From Hyphomicrobium_A sp963817485 (GTDB taxonomy: Bacteria; Pseudomonadota; Alphaproteobacteria; Rhizobiales; Hyphomicrobiaceae), in NCBI GenBank assembly GCA_963817485.1, contig CAWFOR010000005.1, positions 372,001-436,000 of the forward strand: a stretch of 64,000 bases of DNA, in the 5' to 3' direction. The position numbers and the translations under genes were made by a program. The notes under the pieces were generated by a model. The model was not told the origin of the DNA and ran no database searches. It saw only the letters and a list, made by a program, of their open reading frames with translations. This document shows, piece after piece, positions 55,957-64,000 of the stretch; position 1 is the stretch's first letter, and every line of letters starts with the position of its first letter.

Positions 55957-57522
55957 TTACTTGCCGATGCGGATTTCCGGCTCGCGCTCCAGGAGCTCGG
56001 CGAGGGCCTCGAATCGGCGGCGCAGGCGCTCCCCGTCCATGCCAGCGTAGGCCTTGGGGATGGTCAGCACCAGCTTGTTGCCCTCGTAGGTCAGGGGCGT
56101 CTCGTCGATGACGCCGGCGACGCCGATCGATAGCATGTGCGCCGCGCGGATGGCCGCCCCCACGATGCGGGCGCGCTTCTGCACCCGCTTGGAGACGATG
56201 GCCTTGAGGCTCTCGGAGAGGTCCTCGCCGCGGCTCTGGCCGGCTCCGGCATGACGGTAATAGACCGACAGCGCCAGGAACACGCGGCCGGTGTGGTCGA
56301 TGCCGGCGAGGGCGGCGTGGGCGAGCAGGTTGAGGCTCTGCTCGCCGCGATAGTCGGGATGGGAGCGCCAGCCGATGTCGGATAGCAGGCAGGCGGCATG
56401 GCGCAGGCGCCGCTCGTCGGGCGTCTCATCGGGGCCCGGCGGGACGAATATCTGGTCGGTCCATTTGCACAGCTCCCAGGCGTGCTCGACCGAGCGGGAG
56501 CGCAGCGCCGCGTACTCGGCGCAGAAGCTCAGGAGCGGGTCCTTGCGCCGCTCGTGCGCCGGCAGGAGGCTGAATAGTAGCCCTTCGCGGATGCCGAAGA
56601 CGGAGAACACAACCTCGCGCGGCTCGACCACCTTCAGCAGCTCTTCGAGCACCAGGGCGCCATAGGGGAGCACCTCGCGGCGCGCCTTGGTGATGCCCTC
56701 GATGCCCGACAGCGCGCTGAGCTTCTTGGTCTTGCGCACGAACTCGCAGAACGTGATCGCCTCGTCGGTCGGGATCGTATAGCCGTGCGTCACGTGCAGC
56801 GGATAGCCCGTGTGCTCCATGTGCAGGTGGGCGAGCGCGCGCCAGCTCCCTCCCACCGCATAGAACGGGCGCCCCTTGCCTTCGCGCAGCCAGGGGACGC
56901 TCGCCATCGACTGATCGACCAAAGGCTGCGCCTTGTCGATCTTGGCGCCGGTGGCATCGATGAGGCGCAGGCCGCCCACGGGAAGCGTTGCCGCCTGCTT
57001 CAGCTTGTCCTTGGCGAGGTCGATGAGCTCCAGGCTGCCGCCGCCGAGATCGCCCGCGATCCCGTCGGCGTCCATGAAGCCCATCATGATGCCCTGGGCG
57101 ACGAGCCTTGCTTCCTTTTCGCCCGAGAGGACCTCGATGCGGGTGCCGCATGCCTTCTCGGCGCGCACGATGAACTCGGGGCCGTCGGCGGCATCGCGCA
57201 CGGCCGCGGTGGCGAAGGCTTTGAGGTTCTTGACCTCGAGGATGCGCGCGATGGAGCGGAAGCGCACGAGCGCCTCGAGCGCCCGCTGCACGGCCTCCTC
57301 CCCCAGTCGCCCCGTGGTGGCGATCGAGCGGCCGAGCCCGCACAGCACCTTCTCGTTGAACAGCGGGGTGGGCGCGCGCACCGCCCCCTCGTAGATGACG
57401 AGGCGGACCGAGTTGGAGCCGATATCGATCACGCCGATCGGCTCGAGGTCGGTATGCGGCCGCAGCTTCTCGACCAAACGCTCCAGGCTCGTCAATCGTG
57501 GCCCCTGCTCAGTCTTTGCCAA
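55957..57522 (-). CDS. ppx: Exopolyphosphatase (Ppx/GppA family)
   Basis: 521 residues. Two-lobed actin-like ATPase fold: VIDIGSNSVRLVIYEGAV, KAFATAAVRDAADGPEFI, GIAGDLGGGSLELIDLAK, and a C-terminal HD-like helical domain (RLRHAACLLSDIGWRSHPDY, ALAGIDHTGRVFLALSVYYR). Removes terminal phosphate from polyphosphate. The start overlaps the end of ppk1 by 14 bp, so the two opposing enzymes of polyphosphate turnover are coupled. Confidence 0.95.
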   Translation of the reverse strand: MAKTEQGPRLTSLERLVEKLRPHTDLEPIGVIDIGSNSVRLVIYEGAVRAPTPLFNEKVLCGLGRSIATTGRLGEEAVQRALEALVRFRSIARILEVKNLKAFATAAVRDAADGPEFIVRAEKACGTRIEVLSGEKEARLVAQGIMMGFMDADGIAGDLGGGSLELIDLAKDKLKQAATLPVGGLRLIDATGAKIDKAQPLVDQSMASVPWLREGKGRPFYAVGGSWRALAHLHMEHTGYPLHVTHGYTIPTDEAITFCEFVRKTKKLSALSGIEGITKARREVLPYGALVLEELLKVVEPREVVFSVFGIREGLLFSLLPAHERRKDPLLSFCAEYAALRSRSVEHAWELCKWTDQIFVPPGPDETPDERRLRHAACLLSDIGWRSHPDYRGEQSLNLLAHAALAGIDHTGRVFLALSVYYRHAGAGQSRGEDLSESLKAIVSKRVQKRARIVGAAIRAAHMLSIGVAGVIDETPLTYEGNKLVLTIPKAYAGMDGERLRRRFEALAELLEREPEIRIGK

Positions 57523-59701
57523 GCGGACTGAAGCGTGGCGGGAAATTCTCCTTCAGCGCCTGCCCGCGACCCGAAAGGCTCGGGTTCGTCAGGAAGTACT
57601 GGTGCGCGTTGAAGGCTTCTTCCGCATTGCCTGCCGTGATCCGCTCCGAGGAGCCGTCCGGCAATATCCGCCAGCTTTGCTGGTTGTCTTTGAGGTTGGC
57701 GACCATGATCTGGTTCAGGACCTGCTCGTGCACCGTCGGGTTCAGAATCGGGACCATGGCTTCGACGCGCCGGTCGAGGTTGCGCGGCATCATATCCGCG
57801 GAGCTGATGTAGACGGCGGCCTTCGGCGAAGGCAACCCCTCGCCGCAGCCGAAACAGTAAATGCGCGCGTGCTCGAGGAAGCGCCCGATGATGCTCTTGA
57901 CGCGTATATTGTCGGAAAGCCCCGGGATTTCCGGCTTGAGGCAGCAGACTCCGCGCACCACGAGATCGATGCTCACCCCGGCCTGGCTCGCCTCATAAAG
58001 GGTGTTGATGATCTGAGTGTCGACGAGGGCGTTCATCTTCATCCAGATCGCGGCCGGGCGGCCGGCTTTGGCGTGCTCGATCTCCTCGCGGATATGGGTG
58101 ATGATTCGCCGGCGGATGCCGTGCGGGCTCAACGCCATCGCCTCGAGCTCGGCAGGCTCTCCGTAGCCGGTCACGAAGTTCAAGATGCGGGTCACGTCGC
58201 GCGCGATCGCGGGGTCGGTGGTGAAGAGCGACAGGTCGGTGTAAACGCGCGCCGTCTGCGCGTGATAGTTGCCGGTACCGATGTGGCAGTAGCTCGTCAG
58301 CTCCGAGCCCTCGCGCCGCACGATGATGCCGAGCTTGGCGTGGGTCTTGAGCTCGATGAAGCCATAGACGACGTGCACGCCCGCGCTTTCCAGGTCGCGC
58401 GCCCAGCGGATGTTGGCTGCCTCGTCGAAGCGCGCCTTCAGCTCGACCACGGCGGTCACCGATTTGCCGGCCTCGACCGCCTCCTTCAGCGCCTGCACGA
58501 TGGGGCTGTCGCGCGAGGTGCGGTAGAGCGTCCACTTGATGGCCATGACGTTGGGGTCGGCCACGGCCTGGCGCAGGTACTGCACGACCACATCGAAGGA
58601 CTCGTAGGGGTGATGGACGATGATGTCCTTCTTGCGCACGGCGGCGAAGCAATCGCCGTTGAACTCGCGGATGCGCTCGGGGAAGCGGCCGACGAACGGC
58701 TTGAACAGCAGGTCGGGCCGGTCGCCGACGATGAGCTGGGCCGTGTCGGCGAGCGCCAGCAACCCTTCCTTCACGAACACGGAGTCCTCGCCGACCTCGA
58801 GCTCCTCGACGACGAACTTCTTCAACCGGTTCGGCATCGCCGCCTCGAGCTCGAGCCGGATCACGTGGCCGCGGCGGCGGCGCTTCAGCGCGCTTTCGAA
58901 CGAGCGCACCAGGTCTTCGGCTTCCTCCTGGATCTCGATGTCGCTGTCGCGCAGCACCCGGAACGCGCCCTGGCTCTTGATCTGGAAGCCGGGGAACAGC
59001 TCGTCGATGAAGAGGCCGATCATCGTCTCGATGCGGATGAAGCGTAGCTCGGGCTGCTCGGCCTCGGCCGTGCCGAGCCGGATGAAGCGCTCGAGCTGGC
59101 CAGGTATCGGGATGAGCCCGTTCATGGCCTTACCGTCGCTGTCGCGCTGCATCTCGACGGCGAGCGTCAGGCCCTGGTTGAGGATGAAGGGGAAGGGATG
59201 CGCCGGGTCGACGGCGATGGGCGTCAGGATCGGGAAGATGTGCGTCATGAAGAGACGCTGCAACCAGCTCCGCTCGCTCGGGCGCAGGTCCTTCGGCTCG
59301 AGGATGAGGATGCCGGTCTTCGCCATCTTCTCCTTCAAGTCGCGCCAGCAGGCTTGCTTGTCGGCGACGAGACCGGCGGCGAAGCGGTTGATGGTGCGCA
59401 GCTGCTGAGCCGGCGTCAGGCCGTCCTGCGACGGCGTCTGCACGCCGGCCGCCACCTGGCCGTAGATGCCGGCGACGCGGACCATGTAGAACTCGTCGAG
59501 GTTGGACGCCGAGATCGATAGAAACCGCAGACGCTCCAGCAGCGGATGGCGCTCGTTTTGCGCCTCCTCGAGAACGCGGCGGTTGAACTGCAACCAGGAC
59601 AGCTCGCGGTTGTAGAAGCGATCTGGACCCTGCGGTGGCGGAGGCTCAGCCTTCCCCGACGGCTGGGTTTTCTCGCGCAGTTTGTTCCGGGCGCTCGCCA
59701 T
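57509..59701 (-). CDS. ppk1: Polyphosphate kinase 1
   Basis: 730 residues, the normal PPK1 length. N-domain FYNRELSWLQFNRRVLEEAQ, catalytic His region LTSYCHIGTGNYHAQTARVY, then AGRPAAIWMKMNALVDTQII and SSADMMPRNLDRRVEAMVPI. Makes polyphosphate from ATP. Followed immediately by ppx. The upstream neighbour is the Hda-like gene 95 bp away. Confidence 0.97.
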   Translation of the reverse strand: MASARNKLREKTQPSGKAEPPPPQGPDRFYNRELSWLQFNRRVLEEAQNERHPLLERLRFLSISASNLDEFYMVRVAGIYGQVAAGVQTPSQDGLTPAQQLRTINRFAAGLVADKQACWRDLKEKMAKTGILILEPKDLRPSERSWLQRLFMTHIFPILTPIAVDPAHPFPFILNQGLTLAVEMQRDSDGKAMNGLIPIPGQLERFIRLGTAEAEQPELRFIRIETMIGLFIDELFPGFQIKSQGAFRVLRDSDIEIQEEAEDLVRSFESALKRRRRGHVIRLELEAAMPNRLKKFVVEELEVGEDSVFVKEGLLALADTAQLIVGDRPDLLFKPFVGRFPERIREFNGDCFAAVRKKDIIVHHPYESFDVVVQYLRQAVADPNVMAIKWTLYRTSRDSPIVQALKEAVEAGKSVTAVVELKARFDEAANIRWARDLESAGVHVVYGFIELKTHAKLGIIVRREGSELTSYCHIGTGNYHAQTARVYTDLSLFTTDPAIARDVTRILNFVTGYGEPAELEAMALSPHGIRRRIITHIREEIEHAKAGRPAAIWMKMNALVDTQIINTLYEASQAGVSIDLVVRGVCCLKPEIPGLSDNIRVKSIIGRFLEHARIYCFGCGEGLPSPKAAVYISSADMMPRNLDRRVEAMVPILNPTVHEQVLNQIMVANLKDNQQSWRILPDGSSERITAGNAEEAFNAHQYFLTNPSLSGRGQALKENFPPRFSPLGKD

Positions 59702-59795
59702 CTGAAGAAACTCCCCGCCGGATCGGCCCTGCTATCAGAGGTCCGAGTACGACGCTGTTGTGACAATCATGTAAGCCGTCAGCCTTAGGTTTTCG

Positions 59796-60482
59796 TCACT
59801 CCCCACCTTCATTGAGGGACGCCAGCGCCTCGGCGGCCAGCGGGCGGGTCACCTTGCGGTGCATCTCCAGCGCCAGCCGGTCGATCGTCGCCACGACGCG
59901 GCTTGCCGCCGCCATCGATCGCTCCATGCGCAGGCCCAGGTATTCGATGACCGCAGGCTCGACGTTGAGCTGGCGATCGCAGAAGAGTTTTACCAGCACG
60001 GCTTTGAGCAGGGCCTCGTCGGGCGCCTCCAGGGCGACGACGGGGAGGGCGCGCAGCCGCGAGCGCAGGTCGGGTATGCGGAACTCGAGGTCGCCCGGGG
60101 CCGAGCACGAGGTCAGCAGCACCGACAGCCGGCTTTCGCGCGCACGGTTCAGCAGGTGAAACAGCGCCTGCTCGTCGGCGATCCCGCGGTCGATATCCTC
60201 AACGACGAGCGCGCTGCCGTCACGCAGTCCGGCAACCGCGGCGTCCGTCAGGGTTGCCGCGGCACTCGCTCCCGCGGAGGATTTGAGCCGCCACACGTTG
60301 GCAAGGTGGCTCTTGCCGGAGCCCCTCGGCCCCACGACCACGCAAGCCGGGTGCGGCCAATCGGGCCAGCGGTCGATCAGCTCGATCGCGGCTTCATTGG
60401 AGCTGGAGACGAGGAAGTCCTCCGCCCCCAGCGCCTGCCGGTGCGCGAGATCGAGGACGAGCTGGCGGGGCGCAGCGGTCAT
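59796..60482 (-). CDS. Hda-like DnaA-related regulator of replication initiation
   Basis: 228 residues from ATG 60482. AAA+ fold of the DnaA/Hda type: Walker A in VVVGPRGSGKSHLANVWRLK, Walker B-like LVVEDIDRGIADEQALFHLL, then LLTSCSAPGDLEFRIPDLRS and LRALPVVALEAPDE. Lacks the DnaA DNA-binding domain. Together with the beta clamp, Hda proteins trigger DnaA-ATP hydrolysis; alphaproteobacterial HdaA is the homologue. The ATG overlaps the permease stop (ATGA), so they are coupled. Confidence 0.85.
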   Translation of the reverse strand: MTAAPRQLVLDLAHRQALGAEDFLVSSSNEAAIELIDRWPDWPHPACVVVGPRGSGKSHLANVWRLKSSAGASAAATLTDAAVAGLRDGSALVVEDIDRGIADEQALFHLLNRARESRLSVLLTSCSAPGDLEFRIPDLRSRLRALPVVALEAPDEALLKAVLVKLFCDRQLNVEPAVIEYLGLRMERSMAAASRVVATIDRLALEMHRKVTRPLAAEALASLNEGGE

Positions 60483-61591
60483 GGAGCGGTCGGCTCTTTC
60501 AGGGCGACGGGCGGAGCAGCCGCCGGAATGGCCGGGCGTCCGCGGTAAACATCGCTCTGGAGATACGCCTTCAGCGCGTAGCGGACGATCACGCCGATCG
60601 CCGCGGCGATCGGCACCGCAACGAGCACGCCCACGAAGCCGAACAGGTAGCTGAACACGAACAGCGAGAAGATGAGCCAGACCGGGTGCAGGCCGATCTT
60701 CTGCCCCACGATGTTCGGGCTCAAGAACCCCGCGTCGAGCACCTGCGCGCCCGCGAAGATGCCGACGACGATGAGGATCGGCGTCACCTCGGGCCAGAAC
60801 TGCACGGTTGCGATGGTGGTCGCGGTGATGAGCCCCAGCGCCCAGCCGACGAAGGGCACGAAGCTCATGAGCCCGGTGCCGAGCCCGACGAGCAGCCCGT
60901 AGCGCAGGCCGGCCGCGGTCAAGGCCACCGAGTAATAGATGGCGAGCACGAAGCACACGGTGCCCTGGCCGCGGATGAAGGCGGAGACGGCATCGTTGAT
61001 GTCGCTCGCGAGCTGGCGCAGCGTGGCGGCATGGTCGCGCGGCAGCCAGGAATCGATCTTCGCCAGCATGCGGTGCCAGTCCATCAGCACGTAGAAGACG
61101 ACGAGCGGCGTGATCAGCATGAGGGAGAGGAAGTTGAACAGCGCGAGGCCCTGGCTCCATAGCGAGCTCGCCAGCGTCCCCGCGACGCTCGCCCAATTGT
61201 CGGAGATCGCCTGCGAGACCTGCGCGAGCCCCGTCTCGAATGCAAGGTAGTGGGTTCCCAGGTGGCCGCGCGCCCAGCCCTCGAGCAGGCCGCGCGCGCG
61301 GGCAATCTCCTCCGGCGCGGTGACGGCCAACTGTTGCGCCTGGGTCGCGAGCAACGGAACTATGAACACCAGCGCGGCGATGATGGCGCACAGAAAGGCC
61401 GCGACGATGAGCACGGCCGCGATCGGGCGCGGGATGCCCCAGCTCGTGAGGCGGTCGGCGGCGGGGTTGAGGAAGTAGGCGATGACGATGCCGGCGACGA
61501 AGGGAAGCAGGATCGGCTCCAGGAGTCCGATCAGCAGCACGAGGACGACGGCCGCGGTGAGCCAGAACAGCACTTGTCGCTCGACTCGCAT
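60479..61591 (-). CDS. AI-2E family transporter (PerM-like permease)
   Basis: 370 residues with about eight membrane helices. FWLTAAVVLVLLIGLLEPIL at the start, LVVFYVLMDWHRMLAKIDSW, SAFIRGQGTVCFVLAIYYSV, LIFSLFVFSYLFGFVGVLVA. Members export small molecules or act as antiporters; the substrate is not known. The conserved gene order with hda is typical of Rhizobiales. Confidence 0.9.
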   Translation of the reverse strand: MRVERQVLFWLTAAVVLVLLIGLLEPILLPFVAGIVIAYFLNPAADRLTSWGIPRPIAAVLIVAAFLCAIIAALVFIVPLLATQAQQLAVTAPEEIARARGLLEGWARGHLGTHYLAFETGLAQVSQAISDNWASVAGTLASSLWSQGLALFNFLSLMLITPLVVFYVLMDWHRMLAKIDSWLPRDHAATLRQLASDINDAVSAFIRGQGTVCFVLAIYYSVALTAAGLRYGLLVGLGTGLMSFVPFVGWALGLITATTIATVQFWPEVTPILIVVGIFAGAQVLDAGFLSPNIVGQKIGLHPVWLIFSLFVFSYLFGFVGVLVAVPIAAAIGVIVRYALKAYLQSDVYRGRPAIPAAAPPVALKEPTAP

Positions 61592-61633
61592 CGCCTGCGG
61601 CCCTCTCCCCTCAAGGCTCGCCGGCGGCGGCGC

Positions 61634-62188
61634 CTAGCGTTGCGCGCCCGTCGGCTCATAGCCCGACATATGTAGCAGCCAACTGCGCAAATAGGCAGCG
61701 AGCGACGCAAACGTCAGCGCGCCCGTGATCCAGACGAGCACGAGCCGCGTGGTCTCGAGCCCGAGCCCGAAGCCTTCGTCCGCCAGCACCGTACCGGCCA
61801 GCACGATCTGCGCCACTGTGTTGGCCTTGCTGACGATCAGCGGCTTGATGCGGACCGGATTGCCCAACAGCCACGACAGAACGATGGCGATGACGATGAG
61901 AATGTCGCGCGAGACCACCGCGATGACCAGCCACAGGGGCAGCTTGCCGCCCACGCCCAGCGCCAGAAAGATGCTGACGATCAACAGCTTGTCGGCGAGC
62001 GGATCGAGGTAGGCGCCAAGCTCCGTGGTCCACCCGAACGTTTTTGCGAGGTAGCCGTCGACGGCATCCGAGATGCCGGCGATGATGAACGCGACAAAGG
62101 CCGCCTGCGTCTGCCCGGTGACGAGCAGCCAGAATACCAGGGGGACGAGGATCACCCGGCCGAGGGTGATGATGTTGGGAGGGTTCAA
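61634..62188 (-). CDS. CDP-alcohol phosphatidyltransferase (PgsA-like)
   Basis: About 184 residues from the TTG at 62188, chosen because the family starts as N(L/P)PNIITLGR; an ATG at 62257 would add 23 residues. Membrane enzyme. The CDP-alcohol motif is present as SDAVDGYLAKTFGWTTELGA followed by YLDPLADK, with all catalytic Asp/Gly residues; the usual Arg is Lys (AK). Most likely phosphatidylglycerophosphate synthase or a close paralogue, making a lipid head group from CDP-diacylglycerol. Confidence 0.8.
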   Translation of the reverse strand: MNPPNIITLGRVILVPLVFWLLVTGQTQAAFVAFIIAGISDAVDGYLAKTFGWTTELGAYLDPLADKLLIVSIFLALGVGGKLPLWLVIAVVSRDILIVIAIVLSWLLGNPVRIKPLIVSKANTVAQIVLAGTVLADEGFGLGLETTRLVLVWITGALTFASLAAYLRSWLLHMSGYEPTGAQR

Positions 62189-62300
62189 GGGCGGTCCAGT
62201 GGCTGGTGTCGAGGCGAATAACGGGGTCGTATATATCCAATCGCGGCGGCTGCGCACCTGTTACATCGGCCGCATCACGCGGCCGCGGCGCGGACGTCCC

Positions 62301-63398
62301 TCAGTTTGCGGAGCGAAGGATCCAGATGTCGCCCGAGCCGCTCTCCAACGAGAGGCGCTGGCCGTAAAGGGCATTGGCGAGCGCGTCGGCGCCGCCGGGG
62401 TAGCGCAGCGTCAGGGTGGCGGAGCGCGCCGTCTCCGATTCGATGCGGATGTCGTCGACGCCTTGCACGGCGAGGAGCTGCTGGCGGATCTCGCGCCACT
62501 CGGCGAGGCTGCCGTACTCGGCCTGAAGCGAGACGGATGCCCCGCCGTGCGATGAGCGGCCCGCGCCCGCCTTGAGCACCTTCCAGCGCCCCTCGAGCAC
62601 GCCCTGCCCGACGACGGCGGCGAGCTCCATGGAATAGCCGGTATCGCCGTCGAACACGCGGTAGCTGCGCTTCAGGTTGAACGGGCCGACGGCATCGATG
62701 CCGGCCATGGTGACGTTGAGGCGGCTCGCGGCGGCATCGATCTCGGCGATCGCGACGACGACGTAGGGCGAGCCGTACTCGCCGGCGAGAATGCGCTCGG
62801 CCGAGCCGCGGCCATCGATCAGCATCTGCAGCGTGTCGGCGTGGATGACGGGCTTCAACGGCTGCAACTCGATCGGTGCGAGCGTGTGCTCGAGGTCGAG
62901 GCCCTTCCAGGCTTCGGTCCACGAGCGCGCGGCGCTGCCGGTGTCGGGCGCGCCCTGCGCATCGCGCACGATGGGGATGACGGTGATCTCGCGCGCCTGC
63001 TCCTCGACGAAGGGGATGCCCTCCTGCTGCAGGACGGCGCGCACGGAGTCTGGGCGGAAGGAGAAGTCGAGACTCGCGATGTAACGGGTGGAGGAATTGC
63101 GCTCCGAGCGGACCGAGACGCCCTCGAAGAAGGCGGACGACTTGAGCACCGTGAGCCGCTTCAGCCGCTCGTAGTCCGTCACCGGCACGACGCGCTTCAA
63201 GAGCGAGCGGAAGGCCGCCTGCTGACCCTCGGCGAGCGCTTTGTCCTTGGCCGCGACCGCGTTGGCGGCCTGCGCATCGACGGGATAGTTGCCGACGGTA
63301 TAGACATCGTCGTTGGACGCCACCGCGAGGCTGAGCGGCACGAGCACGGCAAAGCCGGTCAGCGCCGCGCAGAGCATATTTCGCAATCGGCCAGCCAC
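62301..63398 (-). CDS. DUF2066 exported protein
   Basis: 365 residues from GTG 63398 (GGGGGGAGGA upstream). Signal peptide (MLCAALTGFAVLVPLSLAVA), then the DUF2066 domain: DDVYTVGNYPVDAQAANAVA, EGQQAAFRSLLKRVVPVTDY, RYIASLDFSFRPDSVRAVLQ. Unknown function, conserved in alphaproteobacteria just next to purM. Ends SGSGDIWILRSAN. Divergent from purM. Confidence 0.85.
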   Translation of the reverse strand: MAGRLRNMLCAALTGFAVLVPLSLAVASNDDVYTVGNYPVDAQAANAVAAKDKALAEGQQAAFRSLLKRVVPVTDYERLKRLTVLKSSAFFEGVSVRSERNSSTRYIASLDFSFRPDSVRAVLQQEGIPFVEEQAREITVIPIVRDAQGAPDTGSAARSWTEAWKGLDLEHTLAPIELQPLKPVIHADTLQMLIDGRGSAERILAGEYGSPYVVVAIAEIDAAASRLNVTMAGIDAVGPFNLKRSYRVFDGDTGYSMELAAVVGQGVLEGRWKVLKAGAGRSSHGGASVSLQAEYGSLAEWREIRQQLLAVQGVDDIRIESETARSATLTLRYPGGADALANALYGQRLSLESGSGDIWILRSAN

Positions 63399-63540
63399 GC
63401 GACTTGATCCTCCCCCCGCTCCGGCAATCGAGGCGCCCGATGGGCTCCTGCACACCCGGAGTTGCCCAGCGCCGCCCTTAGCTGCTAGGACGCCACATCT
63501 CCGGCAGGCAATGGGGCAAAAGTTGGGTTCTCGGCGTGAA

Positions 63541-64000
63541 ATGACAGAGCCCGATAAGGAAAGCAACACGGCCGTCACCTACCGGGACGCCGGAGTGGAC
63601 ATTGATGCCGGCAACCGGCTCGTCGCCGCGATCAAGCCGCTCGCCAGGGCCACGCGCAGGCCGGGCGCCGACGCCGATCTCGGCGGTTTCGGCGGCTTGT
63701 TCGACCTCAAAAGCGCGGGCTACCGCGATCCTGTGTTGGTCTCGGCGACCGACGGGGTCGGCACCAAGCTCAAGATCGCGATCGATACCGGCCGGCATGC
63801 GACCATCGGCATCGATCTCGTCGCCATGTGCGTCAATGATCTGGTGGTGCAGGGCGCGGAGCCGCTGTTCTTCCTCGACTACTTTGCCTGCGGCAAGCTC
63901 GACGTGGCAACGGCCGAGAGCGTGATCGCGGGGATCGCTGATGGATGCCGGCAGGCCGGCTGCGCGCTGATCGGCGGGGAGACCGCCGAGATGCCGGGCA
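63541..64000 (+). CDS. purM: Phosphoribosylformylglycinamidine cyclo-ligase (AIR synthase), N-terminal part
   Basis: Starts at ATG 63541 and runs off the window. TVTYRDAGVDIDAGNRLVAA, GLFDLKSAGYRDPVLVSATD, GVGTKLKIAIDTGRHATIGI, CVNDLVVQGAEPLFFLDYFA and ALIGGETAEMPG are the PurM signatures. Fifth step of purine synthesis. In this order purN normally follows. Divergent from the DUF2066 gene. Confidence 0.95.
   Translation, partial: MTEPDKESNTAVTYRDAGVDIDAGNRLVAAIKPLARATRRPGADADLGGFGGLFDLKSAGYRDPVLVSATDGVGTKLKIAIDTGRHATIGIDLVAMCVNDLVVQGAEPLFFLDYFACGKLDVATAESVIAGIADGCRQAGCALIGGETAEMPG

Noticed and set aside
57395..59047. 550-codon plus-strand frame opposite ppk1
   Set aside because: Shadow of ppk1; Asp/His/Val-rich text and no family match.
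59796..61391. A continuous minus frame of 531 codons joining Hda-like text to an upstream Arg-rich part
   Set aside because: The upstream part overlaps the permease gene in another frame; the real Hda start is ATG 60482 in ATGA overlap with the permease.

Overview
GC-rich alphaproteobacterial chromosome segment, most like Rhizobiales/Hyphomicrobiales. The evidence is the gene families (DUF2852, DUF1223, DUF2066, extensin-like lipoprotein, zinc-finger NDUFS6-like protein, several 230-240 aa outer-membrane barrels) and a right-end block rnd / dnaJ-like / ppx-ppk1-hda-permease-CDP-alcohol transferase-DUF2066 / purM that is typical of this order. I cannot name the species.

Layout. 0-4.3 kb: end of a TerB/DjlA-like gene and an OplAH-like hydantoinase/5-oxoprolinase (A and B halves). 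4.4-16.9 kb: a pentapeptide-repeat protein, two DUF2852 copies, a TetR regulator, a FecR plus beta-barrel protein, an extensin-like lipoprotein, an alpha/beta hydrolase, a zinc-finger protein, an FAD monooxygenase, a ketosynthase homologue lacking key active-site residues, a cysteine-rich protein, PilZ and a trypsin-like protease. 16,970-37,841: an integrative element in the 3' end of tRNA-Leu(UAA), bounded by a 21-bp direct repeat. 37.8-53.5 kb: tRNA-Leu, ceramidase-like protein, aspS, a Tat-exported hydrolase, two outer-membrane barrels, a TonB-C protein, a broken AraC gene, an NYN protein, a membrane J-domain protein, tandem DUF1223 genes and an OmpA protein with twelve repeats. 53.7-64 kb: RNA turnover (rnd), polyphosphate metabolism (ppx/ppk1), replication control (Hda-like), phospholipid synthesis and purM (cut by the window end).

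The 20.9-kb island carries a tyrosine integrase beside the tRNA, a PriCT-2 primase-like protein and a DUF927 ATPase (a likely replication module), a serine recombinase, a Y-family DNA polymerase, a RusA-like nuclease, a tightly overlapping four-gene operon ending in an IS5-type transposase N-domain protein, and cargo (phosphatase, cold-shock protein, cupin, AraC regulator, membrane proteins, MetA-like outer-membrane protein). A 3' half of tRNA-Ala(GGC) inside it suggests an earlier or nested integration. No capsid, tail or conjugation genes are visible, so it looks like an integrative mobilizable or satellite-type element.

Caution: many genes carry one- or two-base frameshifts, including the essential aspS, and several fall in short homopolymers. 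The assembly probably contains indel errors, so most frameshifts here should not be read as biological pseudogenes without rechecking.
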